Assembly (NCBI GenBank): GCA_003151595.1
Contig: PLXW01000030.1
Coordinates: 1 to 26,984, forward strand
Length of the DNA stretch: 26,984 nt
Reading direction: 5' to 3'
From: Myxococcales bacterium
GTDB lineage: Bacteria; Myxococcota; Polyangia; Polyangiales; Polyangiaceae
Shown: in pieces, positions 1 to 8,164 of the stretch
Layout of the letters: each line of letters begins with the position of its first letter
Position numbering within the stretch: position 1 is the stretch's first letter
The notes under the pieces: model-generated
The model's input: the letters and a program-made list of their open reading frames with translations, nothing else
Told to the model about the DNA's origin: nothing
Databases searched by the model: none
Program-made: the position numbers and the translations under genes

Positions 1-952
1 CGTTCGCGGTCGGGGTCGCGGTCGGCGCCGGGATCGCGTTCGGCGTCGCGGGCGCGAGCGGGGTCGCGTCGTGGGCCACGTGCGTGCGCGGACGGGCGTG
101 CAGGCGACGGGCGCGCGCCAGGTTGCGCGTCGGGTACTCGAGGCACCCTTCCATTCCGGCGGGGCAAGAGATCCGAACGTGGAAGTGATCGTCGTGCGGG
201 AGCGACCCGCGCGGCTGCGCCATCACCTCCGAGGCGCGAACGCGAATCGCGTACGGCGCGCCGATCCGTTGCGCATAGGTGAGCAGCCGCGCGCGAAGCG
301 GCGACGCGACGAAGAGGTAGCTCACGTGCGCGTGCCCATCGCCGACCATCGAGGCCACGAGCGCCCAGTTCCGCGCGTCGTCGAACTTCGCGCCCGGCCA
401 GCTCGGCGCCGAGCCGTCACCCACGAAGGCGACAAAGTGCTCGGCGAAGATCGACTTGCCCTGCTGGTTCACCACGTAGAACCCGAGGTCCGCGTCGCGC
501 CCGCTCTCGTGCGAGGCGTGCATGTCGACCTCGCCGCCGTCACGTCGCGACAGATGCCCGACGGACAGCACGGAGTCGGGGAACTCTTTCCGCACGCCGC
601 GGGCCGCGCGATCGATCATCGACGTGAGCGCCGGCAGTCCCCAGCGAACGTCTTCGTCGCGATGGCACGGCACGATGCGCAACCACGGACTCTCCTCGAT
701 GTGCGCCCCTCCGACGAGGTGCCCCTCCGTGGGAGACCCGAGGCTCCGCGCGCCGACGCCACGCTCGTGCTCGACGGTCGACGCCGTAAGCCGAGCAGTT
801 CGCCGAGGTTGCGCGCTCGCAACGCCGACGGTCCCCGCAAGCGAGAGGAGAGCAACAGCAGCGACCGCAACGACGGTCGAGCCGACCGAGCGCCCCTGAG
901 AGAGCCGGGCCCAGCGGGCCCGAAAAACTAGGGGAAAAGGGAAAGGCGGCAC
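1..952 (-). CDS. mepA: Penicillin-insensitive murein endopeptidase, MepA-like (M74), C-terminus cut off by the window edge
   Basis: The frame is open from the left edge to a GTG at 952, giving 317 visible residues. Residues about 27-47 form a hydrophobic signal segment ending VGVASA, so the protein is probably exported. The M74/LAS-type zinc peptidase motifs are present: HASHESGRDAD (His148, Asp155) and HDDHFHV (His256, His258). This family cleaves cross-links between peptidoglycan stem peptides in the periplasm. After the catalytic domain comes an Ala/Pro/Thr-rich tail (about residues 290-317), encoded by imperfect GC repeats and running off the window. The only other usable start is GTG at 982; no start codon occurs downstream before the signal segment. 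The N-terminal region before the hydrophobic core is long (about 26 residues), so the start is uncertain. It is transcribed divergently from the kinase at 1071. The family call is confident and the symbol is by homology only. Confidence 0.85.
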   Translation of the reverse strand, partial: MPPFPFPLVFRARWARLSQGRSVGSTVVAVAAVALLSLAGTVGVASAQPRRTARLTASTVEHERGVGARSLGSPTEGHLVGGAHIEESPWLRIVPCHRDEDVRWGLPALTSMIDRAARGVRKEFPDSVLSVGHLSRRDGGEVDMHASHESGRDADLGFYVVNQQGKSIFAEHFVAFVGDGSAPSWPGAKFDDARNWALVASMVGDGHAHVSYLFVASPLRARLLTYAQRIGAPYAIRVRASEVMAQPRGSLPHDDHFHVRISCPAGMEGCLEYPTRNLARARRLHARPRTHVAHDATPLAPATPNAIPAPTATPTAN

Positions 953-960
953 GCCTTTCC
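940..960 (-). promoter_or_regulatory. Perfect hairpin enclosing the ribosome site and GTG start of the murein endopeptidase
   Basis: Two 9-base arms (GGAAAGGCG and CGCCTTTCC on the minus strand) are separated by the loop TGC. The presumed Shine-Dalgarno stretch GGAAAGG lies in the first arm, and the GTG start spans the arm end and the loop. If the start is right, the ribosome site is sequestered in the mRNA. It could equally be a chance GC-rich dyad or a sign of a mis-assigned start. Confidence 0.4.
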
Positions 961-1070
961 GTCCTACACGTGGCCTCGCCACGAACCAAATAAACCGCTA
1001 GCGTTCAAGGTGGCGATCCCAGGTCGGGAGCGCCCGCGCCGCGCTCTCGGGGAGGGGGCTCGCGAACTCC

Positions 1071-2771
1071 GTGAACTCGACCATACCGCCGCCGAACGCC
1101 CGAAAAGTGGACCCGCTCCTTGGGAGCATGGTCGCCGGTAAGTTCAAGATCCTGTCGCTCGTCGCGGCCGGTGGCATGGGAAAGGTGTACCGCGCGGAGC
1201 AGATCCCGCTCGGTCGCGCCGTCGCGCTCAAGGTGCTTCACGTCCACGCCGCCGACTCGACCGACGGCGACGACCCGCAGTTCAAGAAGCGGTTCCTCCG
1301 CGAGGCGAGCATCCTCGCCAAGCTCCAGCATCCGAACATCGTCACCGTCTTCGACTACGGGTCGATCGAAGGCGAGAGCGAACGCTACTTCATGGCCATG
1401 GAGTTCCTCTCCGGCCAGACGCTCACGCGCCGCATCACCGAGAAGACGCTCCTCGCGCCGCGCGACACGATCAAGATCGCGCGCCAGATCGCCCGCGGGC
1501 TGGTCGAGGCGCACGCCAGCGGGATCATCCACCGCGACCTCAAACCGTCGAACGTGATGCTCCTCGTCGGTCGCGACGGCGAAGACCTGGCGAAGATCGT
1601 CGACTTCGGAATCGTGAAGCTGATCGGCGAAGACGACGGGCACGATCAGGAGGAGCTGACCCAGGAGGGGTCGTTCATCGGCTCGCCGAAGTACATGGCG
1701 CCGGAGCAGATCACGCGCGGCGGGAAGATCGACGCGCGCACCGACGTCTACTCGTTCGGCATCATCCTCTATCAGTGCCTCACCGGAACCGTGCCGTTCG
1801 ACGGCGCGAGCTCGGTGCAGACGCTCATGGCGCACCTGAACCAGGCGCCGCAGCCGATGCGCGAGAGGGTCCCCTCGCTCGAGATTCCGGAGTGGCTCGA
1901 TCAGCTCGTGATGAGCTGCATCGAGAAGGATCCGGCGCATCGCCCACAGACGATGGACACGGTCGCGCGCGCGCTCGGCGAGGCGGAAGCGGCGATGACG
2001 TCGGGGCGCGTGATGACGTCGGTCACGGGGCAGACCGCGGCGTCGAGCTTGAACGCGCGCAACTCGTCGCCCGACACGTTCTCGTCGTCCGCGCCTGGCG
2101 CGATGCAGAGCCAGACGGGCCAGTCGGCGCAGCTATCGCCGTCGGGGCGTCAGGTGAGCATCACGACGCAGGGAACGATCTCGTCGGTCGCCCCCGGCGC
2201 GCCCGCGGGTGAGGACAAGACGCGCACGTCGCCCGGGATCAAGAAAGGGATCGAGAGGCGGTCGGCGCTTCCGTATTTCGTGGCCGCGCTCGTGTTCATC
2301 ACGATAGCGGGTGGGACGATCGCCGCGCTCTTTCCGCACGCACGCCCCGACGCGCAAACGCCCGTGCAAGCGACGCCCGCTTCGCCGCCGGTGCCGAGCG
2401 CCGCGCCGTCGGCCGCCGTCCCGCCCACTCCCCAAGATCAGTTCGCGCTCACGATCGACTCGATCCCGAACGGCGCCGACGTGCGGGAAGGCGATCGCGT
2501 TCTCGGCACGACGCCGCTCCTCCTCACGATCGACAACGCCACCGTCAACGCGGCGCCGCGCACGTTCACCGTGGCGAAGGACGGCTTCCAGCCGTACGCG
2601 CTCGCGCCGGGCGCGTCGCAGACCAGCGTGCGCCTCATCGCGCCGCTCGTCGCCGCGGCTCCCACCGCACCGACGACCCGCGCGGCGACGCGTCACGCGC
2701 CCTCGCGCACGCAACCTTCGCCGAGCGCGAGCCAGGGTCGCCCCGATCTCGACATCCGCCTGAATCGCTGA
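1071..2771 (+). CDS. Hanks-type serine/threonine protein kinase with transmembrane segment and extracytoplasmic PEGA domain
   Basis: This is a 566-residue protein with a GTG start preceded by a GGAGGGGG ribosome site at 1051-1058. The kinase domain covers about residues 24-300: glycine loop AAGGMGKVY, Lys54 in VALKVL, catalytic HRDLKPSN (Asp156), DFG at 178-180, and APE-type MAPEQ near 209. All catalytic residues are present, so it should be active. A Ser/Thr/Gln-rich linker (about 310-395) leads to one membrane span (about 400-421), a Pro/Ala-rich stretch (425-455) and a PEGA domain (about 458-525), which would lie in the periplasm. The layout resembles membrane receptor kinases of myxobacteria. 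The next two genes lie downstream on the same strand after a 96-base gap, and the receptor there also carries PEGA domains. Ligand and substrates are unknown. Confidence 0.93.
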   Translation: MNSTIPPPNARKVDPLLGSMVAGKFKILSLVAAGGMGKVYRAEQIPLGRAVALKVLHVHAADSTDGDDPQFKKRFLREASILAKLQHPNIVTVFDYGSIEGESERYFMAMEFLSGQTLTRRITEKTLLAPRDTIKIARQIARGLVEAHASGIIHRDLKPSNVMLLVGRDGEDLAKIVDFGIVKLIGEDDGHDQEELTQEGSFIGSPKYMAPEQITRGGKIDARTDVYSFGIILYQCLTGTVPFDGASSVQTLMAHLNQAPQPMRERVPSLEIPEWLDQLVMSCIEKDPAHRPQTMDTVARALGEAEAAMTSGRVMTSVTGQTAASSLNARNSSPDTFSSSAPGAMQSQTGQSAQLSPSGRQVSITTQGTISSVAPGAPAGEDKTRTSPGIKKGIERRSALPYFVAALVFITIAGGTIAALFPHARPDAQTPVQATPASPPVPSAAPSAAVPPTPQDQFALTIDSIPNGADVREGDRVLGTTPLLLTIDNATVNAAPRTFTVAKDGFQPYALAPGASQTSVRLIAPLVAAAPTAPTTRAATRHAPSRTQPSPSASQGRPDLDIRLNR

Positions 2772-2811
2772 CGCGCGTATGCCTCTCACGAGGCCGCGGG
2801 CAGGAAGAAAT

Positions 2812-2848
2812 TCCTCGCGCGACCTGAGCGCTCTCGTATCCTCGCGCG
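2812..2848 (+). repeat. 10-base direct repeat upstream of the lipoprotein-receptor operon
   Basis: TCCTCGCGCG occurs at 2812-2821 and again at 2839-2848, with start points 27 bases apart, in the 96-base gap between the kinase and the lipoprotein gene. The position suits a regulator site, but the repeat is short and the DNA is GC-rich, so chance is possible. Confidence 0.3.
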
Positions 2849-2867
2849 TAATGGGGAGGGGAGCGCC

Positions 2868-3371
2868 ATGAAGCGATTCCTCGTGGCGATTGCAGCACTC
2901 TATGCGTGCGCGATCGCGTGCAACGACGGGCCGCAGTCGCACGTCTACGTGGCGATGCTCTACGAGCCCGCCGGCGCGTGCCTCGATCCGACCACGACGC
3001 TCGGGGTCATCGGGACGTCCGACGGGAGCCTCAACTGCGCTCCGACGTGCCTCGTCGAGAACGCGCCTCCCGCCGAAGGGACCGAGAAGGTCTACGTGTC
3101 GACGATGTGCGGGCCGTATCCGGACATCCTCACCGACACGAGCGGGACCGATCCGGCGTGCACCGCGGCGCTGGCCGCGTTCGCGGCGGGGACGGTGTGC
3201 GGCGCGACGACCGGCGACGACGACAGCGGATCGGGTGCCGACGGCGCGACGGGCGACGATGGAAGCGCCAGCGACGACGGGGGCTCGGCTGACGGAGCGG
3301 GCGACGACGGCCCCGCGAGCGGCGGCGACTCGGGCGACGCGGGTGGTGCGAATGACGCGAACCCCGAGTGA
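2868..3371 (+). CDS. Small lipoprotein with acidic Asp/Gly/Ser-rich tail, unknown function
   Basis: This 167-residue protein has an ATG start and a strong GGGAGGGGAG ribosome site 4-5 bases upstream. A short hydrophobic leader ends at Cys18 (CAIAC), a plausible though imperfect lipobox. The middle (about 20-110) has several cysteines (CLDP, NCAPTC, MCGPYP, CTAAL, CGATT) that could form disulfides. From about residue 115 to the end it is almost only Asp, Gly, Ser and Ala, a low-complexity acidic tail common in secreted myxobacterial proteins. The stop codon overlaps the likely ribosome site of the receptor gene, whose ATG follows 10 bases later. The two are therefore probably cotranscribed and translationally coupled, and this lipoprotein may partner with the receptor. 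I recognise no family. Confidence 0.75.
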   Translation: MKRFLVAIAALYACAIACNDGPQSHVYVAMLYEPAGACLDPTTTLGVIGTSDGSLNCAPTCLVENAPPAEGTEKVYVSTMCGPYPDILTDTSGTDPACTAALAAFAAGTVCGATTGDDDSGSGADGATGDDGSASDDGGSADGAGDDGPASGGDSGDAGGANDANPE

Positions 3372-3381
3372 GGCGCGGACC

Positions 3382-6378
3382 ATGAATCGCATGCGCAGAA
3401 CGCTGGCCAGGCTGGCCACGATCCTAGCGATGGCGCTCGCGCTCACGTCGCTGCGATCGCTCGCGACTCCCCTCGCCTTCGCCGATGACGTGGCCGACGA
3501 AGCCGATCTCCAGTTCCGACTCGCGGCCGAGAAGTACCAGGCCGGCGACTACCGCGGCGCGCTCGAGCACTTCCTGGCGTCGAACCGGCTCGCGCCGAAC
3601 CGCAACGTTCTCTTCAACGTCGCGCGTTGTTACGAAGCGCTCAAGGAGTTCCCCGACGCCTACCGCTATTACACGCGCGCATCGCAGGGCGAGACCGATT
3701 CCGCGGCCCGCGCGCGCATCAACGACGCGCTCACCCGCATGGCGCCGAACGTCGCCATCTTGAAGGTCATCACCGAACCGCCGGGCGCCACGCTCTACCT
3801 CGATCGCAAAGACCTCGGGCAGCGCGGCGCCGGCCCGCAGACGCTCGGGCTCGCGCCCGGCAAGTACGTCGTCATCGCCGAGGCTACGGGCTACGAAGAC
3901 GCGACGTCGCCCGCGATCGAAGTGCGCGCCGGCGGAACGGCGAGCGTCGATCTGAAGCTCGTACGCATCCTGGGGACCGTGCACGTCGCGGGCGAAGAGG
4001 CGAACGGCGCCAGCGTGCGCGTCGACAACGAGGAGTCGGCGCCGGCGTGCGTCGCGCCGTGCGACATCCAGCTGCCGCCCGGCCGCCACACGCTCTACGT
4101 CTCGCGCGAGGGGTACAAGACGTACGTCACGCTGGTCGACGTGGTCGCCAAGCAGACCGTCACGTCGCACCCGAGCGTCGAAGCGAAGACCGGCACGCTG
4201 GTGGTCAGCACCGACGAGCCCGGCGCCACCGTCGAGATCGACGCCTTCGCGCGCGGCCCGACGCCGGCGCTCCTCACGCTCCCCGTCGGCAAGCACGAGG
4301 TGCGGGTCACGATGCACGGCTTCCGTCCGATCGCGCGATCGATCGTGATCGAGGCGAACGCCGAGACGCGCCTCGACAAGTTGCCGCTCGTCCCGGTGGA
4401 GGAAGTCGAAGCCGCGTCGCGAACCGCGGAGTCGGTCGAAGACGCCCCCGCCTCGGTCACGATCATCTCGAACCAAGAGCTGCGCGGCATGGCGTATCCG
4501 ACCGTGTTCCAGGCGCTGAGCGGCGTGCGCGGCGTCTACACGTCGGACGATCGTGGCTACGTCACCGCCGGCTTTCGCGGCTTCGGAACGCCCGGCGACT
4601 ACGGCAATCGCACGCTGGTCCTCTTGAATGGCCAGCCGATGAACGACAACTGGATCAGCTCCGCGTACATCGGTTACGACCTCCGCGGCGATCTCGAGGA
4701 TGTGCAGCGGATCGAAGTGATTCGCGGCCCGGGGTCAGTGCTCTACGGAACGGGCGCCGTCTCCGGGATCATCAACATCGTCACGCGCGCGCACGACGCG
4801 CAGACCGGCTACGAGGTCGGCGGAAGCACGGCCGACGGCACAGTGGGTCGCGCCCGCGCGCGCGCGGCGTACGACTTCGGCGGCGGTGCCGGCATGTGGG
4901 TGAGCGGCACGATCAGTCACTCGTCGGGCAACTCGTATTACTTCCCGGAGTACGCGCGCGATGGCGCGACCCACGGCAACACGCCCGCGAACACGGACCG
5001 CTTCAACGGCGGCACGTTCACCGGGCAGTTCTGGTGGAAGGCGCTGACCGTGCAGTGGTCCGCCAACTCGCACGACAAGCACTTGCCCACCGGCGAGTAC
5101 GGCACGCTCCTCGGCGACGACCGCACGCACCAGATCGACACGCGCCTCATGACCGAAGCGCGCTTCGAGCCGAAGATCACCGAAGCGATCCAGTCGCTCT
5201 CGCGCGCCCACGTGAACTACTACGAGTACACGGGCTACTTCGCGTCCGCGCCCGAGAACGGCGGCCTCTCGCACGAGACCTTCAAGGGGCTGTGGGCCGG
5301 GCTCGAGCAGCGTTTCGTCTTCACGCCCGGCAAGACCGTGCGCGTGACGGTGGGCGGCGAGATCCAGAACCACTTCAAGGTCGACCAGTTCGGCGAGAAC
5401 GAGCTATTCAGCGCGCCGGCGAAGAACGGCGTCTTCCTCGACGACCACCGCACGTTCCAGATCGGCGCGGGCTATGCCGTCGCGGACATCACGCCGACGC
5501 GCGCGGTGAAGCTCTCGCTCGGCGGTCGCTACGACGGGTACTCGACGTTCGGCGGATCGTTCAACCCGCGCGTCGCTGTCATCTTGAAGCCTTACGACAC
5601 GGGCAACGTGAAGGTGATGTTCGGCAAGGCGTTCCGCGCGCCGAGCACCTACGAGCAATTCTTCTACGAGCCCGAGGTGAGCGTCACCAACACCCACCTC
5701 TCGCCGGAGTCGATGTACTCGCTCGAGGTCGAGTACTCGCACCGCTTCACGCCCACGGTCGTTGGCCTGGTGAGCGTCTACGAGAACGTGATCACGAACC
5801 TCATCGAGAGCGTCCCGGACGCCGCCAACCCGGCGGCCGGCACGATCTACGAGAACACGAACACCCCCGTCGGCACGATGGGCGCGGAGGCCGAGCTCCG
5901 CAAGGAGTGGAAGGACGGCTGGATGGCATCCGCCTCGTACTCGTTCGCGCGTTCGGTCTACTTGAAGGATTCGTCGCTCGGATCGATCGCCACGCTCGCG
6001 CGCGACCCCGCGTTCCGCGAGGTCCCCAACGCGCCCGAGCACCTCGCGTCTCTCCACGGCGGCGCGCCGATCCTCGGGCGCGCGCTCATGGCCATGACCC
6101 GCGTCTCGTTCACGAGCAGTCGCTACGACGTGCACAACGTGCAGCCGACGCTCACGACCCCGCAGCCCGCTCAGGAAGAGACGAGCGCGGCGGTGATCTG
6201 GGATCTGATGCTCACCGGCGCCGAGCCGCGCTGGCACGTTCGGTACTCGCTCGGCGTCTACAACCTCGCGAACTGGAAGTACTCCGTCCCCGTGTTGCAG
6301 GGTCCGGGCTACTTCGTTCAGGACTCGCTGATCCAGAACGGCCGCACGATCCTCGCCGCGGCGTACGTCGACTTCTGA
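3382..6378 (+). CDS. TonB-dependent outer-membrane receptor with N-terminal TPR and PEGA domains
   Basis: This is a 998-residue protein. The ATG at 3382 is followed by a signal peptide (about 1-34, ending LAFA); GAGG at the preceding stop codon serves as ribosome site. Residues 42-109 look like two TPR units (AAEKYQAGDYRGALEHF, ARCYEALKEFPDAYRYY). Three PEGA-like units follow at about 125-193, 196-265 and 268-336, recognisable by TEPPGATLYLD, LPPGRHTLYVSREGYK and DEPGATVEIDA. A TonB plug covers about 345-470 (DAPASVTIIS, VQRIEVIRGPGSVLYG, SGIINIVTR). The rest is a beta-barrel ending in aromatic-rich AAAYVDF. Such receptors import scarce ligands using TonB energy; the ligand here is unknown. 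The roughly 340-residue periplasmic extension replaces the usual short TonB-box or STN extension. It is coupled to the lipoprotein upstream, and the PEGA kinase precedes both. Confidence 0.93.
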   Translation: MNRMRRTLARLATILAMALALTSLRSLATPLAFADDVADEADLQFRLAAEKYQAGDYRGALEHFLASNRLAPNRNVLFNVARCYEALKEFPDAYRYYTRASQGETDSAARARINDALTRMAPNVAILKVITEPPGATLYLDRKDLGQRGAGPQTLGLAPGKYVVIAEATGYEDATSPAIEVRAGGTASVDLKLVRILGTVHVAGEEANGASVRVDNEESAPACVAPCDIQLPPGRHTLYVSREGYKTYVTLVDVVAKQTVTSHPSVEAKTGTLVVSTDEPGATVEIDAFARGPTPALLTLPVGKHEVRVTMHGFRPIARSIVIEANAETRLDKLPLVPVEEVEAASRTAESVEDAPASVTIISNQELRGMAYPTVFQALSGVRGVYTSDDRGYVTAGFRGFGTPGDYGNRTLVLLNGQPMNDNWISSAYIGYDLRGDLEDVQRIEVIRGPGSVLYGTGAVSGIINIVTRAHDAQTGYEVGGSTADGTVGRARARAAYDFGGGAGMWVSGTISHSSGNSYYFPEYARDGATHGNTPANTDRFNGGTFTGQFWWKALTVQWSANSHDKHLPTGEYGTLLGDDRTHQIDTRLMTEARFEPKITEAIQSLSRAHVNYYEYTGYFASAPENGGLSHETFKGLWAGLEQRFVFTPGKTVRVTVGGEIQNHFKVDQFGENELFSAPAKNGVFLDDHRTFQIGAGYAVADITPTRAVKLSLGGRYDGYSTFGGSFNPRVAVILKPYDTGNVKVMFGKAFRAPSTYEQFFYEPEVSVTNTHLSPESMYSLEVEYSHRFTPTVVGLVSVYENVITNLIESVPDAANPAAGTIYENTNTPVGTMGAEAELRKEWKDGWMASASYSFARSVYLKDSSLGSIATLARDPAFREVPNAPEHLASLHGGAPILGRALMAMTRVSFTSSRYDVHNVQPTLTTPQPAQEETSAAVIWDLMLTGAEPRWHVRYSLGVYNLANWKYSVPVLQGPGYFVQDSLIQNGRTILAAAYVDF

Positions 6379-6383
6379 ATCAG

Positions 6384-6397
6384 GGAGCGGCGGCTCC
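6384..6397. terminator. Weak hairpin between convergent genes
   Basis: GGAGC and GCTCC pair around a 4-base loop between the receptor stop (6378) and the zinc-ribbon gene stop (6401-6403). No T-run follows on either strand. It could act as a weak bidirectional terminator. The neighbouring 6396-6405 is a perfect 10-base palindrome (CCTAGCTAGG) that includes the stop codon of the minus-strand gene. Confidence 0.25.
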
Positions 6398-6400
6398 TAG

Positions 6401-6607
6401 CTAGGCCTTGAAGTGCTCGTGGTGCCCGATCAAGCGGGCGTGCTTCACGAGCTTGAAGCGGACGTCGGAGCCGCACTCGTCGCACTGCGGGAACACTTTG
6501 CCCGAGACGCACGTGACCTCGTGCGGGTCGGCGTGGTTGTCGTCGTGGATGACCGAGTAGATCCCAGACTTCTTAACCTTCGCGCCCGGATTGAACATAT
6601 CGGCCAT
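6401..6607 (-). CDS. Small zinc-ribbon protein, unknown function
   Basis: This 68-residue protein starts at ATG 6607, chosen because AAGAAGG lies about 8 bases upstream; an upstream in-frame ATG at 6682 gives a basic, unconvincing extension. The N-terminus FNPGAKVKKSGIYSVIH resembles the FxPGxxxPxxGxY opening of small YjzC-like proteins. The C-terminal half has a likely metal site: Cys in VTCVSG, CDEC, and a cluster of histidines (GHHEHF) at the end. Zinc-ribbon proteins this small often bind nucleic acid or partner proteins, but nothing here shows which. It converges with the receptor gene and is divergent from the isomerase-like gene, with 155 bases between the two starts. Confidence 0.75.
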   Translation of the reverse strand: MADMFNPGAKVKKSGIYSVIHDDNHADPHEVTCVSGKVFPQCDECGSDVRFKLVKHARLIGHHEHFKA

Positions 6608-6762
6608 GAGAATCGCCTTCTTCCTTCTGAATCGGTCCGCGCGCGATGCGGACCACGTCTCGCGTCGAGCCAGGCTGTCCATACACCATTGACGCCCTCC
6701 TGGATCGTGCCCTCGCTCACCTCACGTCGACGCCGCCTGGGTCGCGCGGTAGGTTTCCACGC

Positions 6763-8112
6763 ATGACGTCGCTCGTGTCTCGTCCTTCGGTGCTGCGCGC
6801 CATCGACGCGCCGAAGCCGTGGGGGTGGGAAAAGTGGCTGACCTCGACGCGTTCCGAGGGGGCGGCGACCATCGCGGGGACAGCGCGGACGCTGGCCGAT
6901 CTCGTGGCGACGAACCCGGACGTACTCGGCCGTTGGGCCCGGCGCCTCTTCGGCGACGAGATGCCGGTGTTCACCAAGCTCATTCACACCGACTTCCCGT
7001 CGCGCGTGCACCTCGGTTTCCGGCGCGCGGTCACGCCGGGGGAGCTGCTGGCGCGACTGGACGACGAGCAGGCGATGGTGCGCGCCTTGTTCGCGGCGTT
7101 GAAGGTCTCCGACGCGCGCGCGTTCGCGAGTTACCAGGCGCGGTACGAAGCGTGGGCCACGCGGCAAGCGCTCGAGGCGTGGCGCCGTGAGGACGACGCG
7201 GCCACAGCGAGCGAGCTGGGGGAGCTCGTCGAGGCGACGTTCGATCTCCGCGCGTGGCTCTCGCGCGTCCGCGCCAACCGCGCCGCGATCGTCGACACGC
7301 TCAACGAAGTCGATCTGAAGGACGAGTCGGGGAACATGCTCCTGTCGAGCGCCGGCGTCGTGCACGCCATCTTCGGCCTCTCGCACCAGACGCACCCGCT
7401 CGATCGCTCGCGCGCGGCGCTGCAGACGCTCTTCGCCACGCTCGCCGAACGCGCGCCCGCCTCCAGTGACGACGAGCTCGCACGCATCATCGACGCCGCC
7501 GCGCTCCCCGCGCTGCGCGCCGCGAACCACGCGCCGCCGAAGAACGAAGCGTGGCTCCCCGCGATGATCGACGGCGCCGAGGTCCTCGTCGAGCCGCAGC
7601 AGACCTCGGACACGACGTACAGCCTCGCCGACTTCTACACGCCGCTCACCTGGGGCGGCGATCGCGTTCGCTTTCGCAAAGGGGCGCCGACCTCGGGCCT
7701 CTCGCGCGACGAGCTGACGAAGTACCTCGCGGACGTCGACTTCGCGGTCACCCCCGTCGCGTCGATGCGACGCTCGAAGCGCGCGGTCGCCGGCGCCGCG
7801 CGCGACGGCGCAGAGGTGTTCTGCCTCGTCGACGAGCCGACGACGTGGCCGTTCTTCACCGCGTATCAGCTGGAGCTCACGGGGAGCTTCAGGTCGGCGC
7901 CGCCGCTCGGCGCGTTCCAGCAAGTCGTCGTCACGCGCGGTCGCGTCGCTCTTCACGACGAAGAAGGTCTCCTCGGCGAGCTCTCGCCACACGCCCCCGC
8001 CTTCGTCCCGGCGACGCTCGAGGGGAGCTACACGCTGACCGCGCGCGAGCCTTCGACCGTGATGATCGTCGCCGTCCCTGGCGCCCGAGGCGGAGCGCCG
8101 CGAATCGCCTGA
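6763..8112 (+). CDS. Divergent class I phosphomannose (mannose-6-phosphate) isomerase-like protein
   Basis: This 449-residue protein uses the ATG at 6763; upstream in-frame sequence is not protein-like. Family marks are KPWGWEKWL near the start, the metal-site strand FTKLIHTDFPSRVHLGF, a second His in GVVHAIFG, and the later VEPQQTSDTTYSLADF, which matches the conserved QQnSdtTYR segment of class I isomerases. That family interconverts fructose-6-phosphate and mannose-6-phosphate for glycan synthesis. Two details differ from the usual enzymes: the QxHP metal motif reads RVHL, and the arginine after TTY is replaced by Ser. The insertion of about 70 residues before SGNMLLSSAG is Ala/Arg-rich. 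It may be a non-canonical sugar-phosphate isomerase or a non-catalytic cupin. It stands alone on the plus strand. Confidence 0.7.
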   Translation: MTSLVSRPSVLRAIDAPKPWGWEKWLTSTRSEGAATIAGTARTLADLVATNPDVLGRWARRLFGDEMPVFTKLIHTDFPSRVHLGFRRAVTPGELLARLDDEQAMVRALFAALKVSDARAFASYQARYEAWATRQALEAWRREDDAATASELGELVEATFDLRAWLSRVRANRAAIVDTLNEVDLKDESGNMLLSSAGVVHAIFGLSHQTHPLDRSRAALQTLFATLAERAPASSDDELARIIDAAALPALRAANHAPPKNEAWLPAMIDGAEVLVEPQQTSDTTYSLADFYTPLTWGGDRVRFRKGAPTSGLSRDELTKYLADVDFAVTPVASMRRSKRAVAGAARDGAEVFCLVDEPTTWPFFTAYQLELTGSFRSAPPLGAFQQVVVTRGRVALHDEEGLLGELSPHAPAFVPATLEGSYTLTAREPSTVMIVAVPGARGGAPRIA

Positions 8113-8143
8113 CGTGCCGCGCGAGGGCACTCGCGGTGGTCCG

Positions 8144-8164
8144 CGGTGTCTTCCGAAGACACCG
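8144..8164. promoter_or_regulatory. Near-perfect 21-base dyad, operator or hairpin
   Basis: Ten-base arms CGGTGTCTTC and GAAGACACCG flank a single central C at 8154. It lies 32 bases after the isomerase-like stop and about 69 bases before the lysozyme start. The tight symmetry suits a dimeric repressor operator. As RNA it would form a 9-bp stem with a CCG loop, so it could also end transcription of the upstream gene, although no T-run follows. Confidence 0.5.

Noticed and set aside
1..70. GC-rich repeats at the left edge as a possible CRISPR or tandem array
   Set aside because: They are imperfect, without spacers, and translate as the Ala/Pro/Thr tail of the endopeptidase.
906..922. CGGGCCC-AGC-GGGCCCG hairpin as a terminator
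   Set aside because: It lies inside the endopeptidase signal region; no gene ends there, and the adjacent A-run is on the wrong side for a minus-strand stop.
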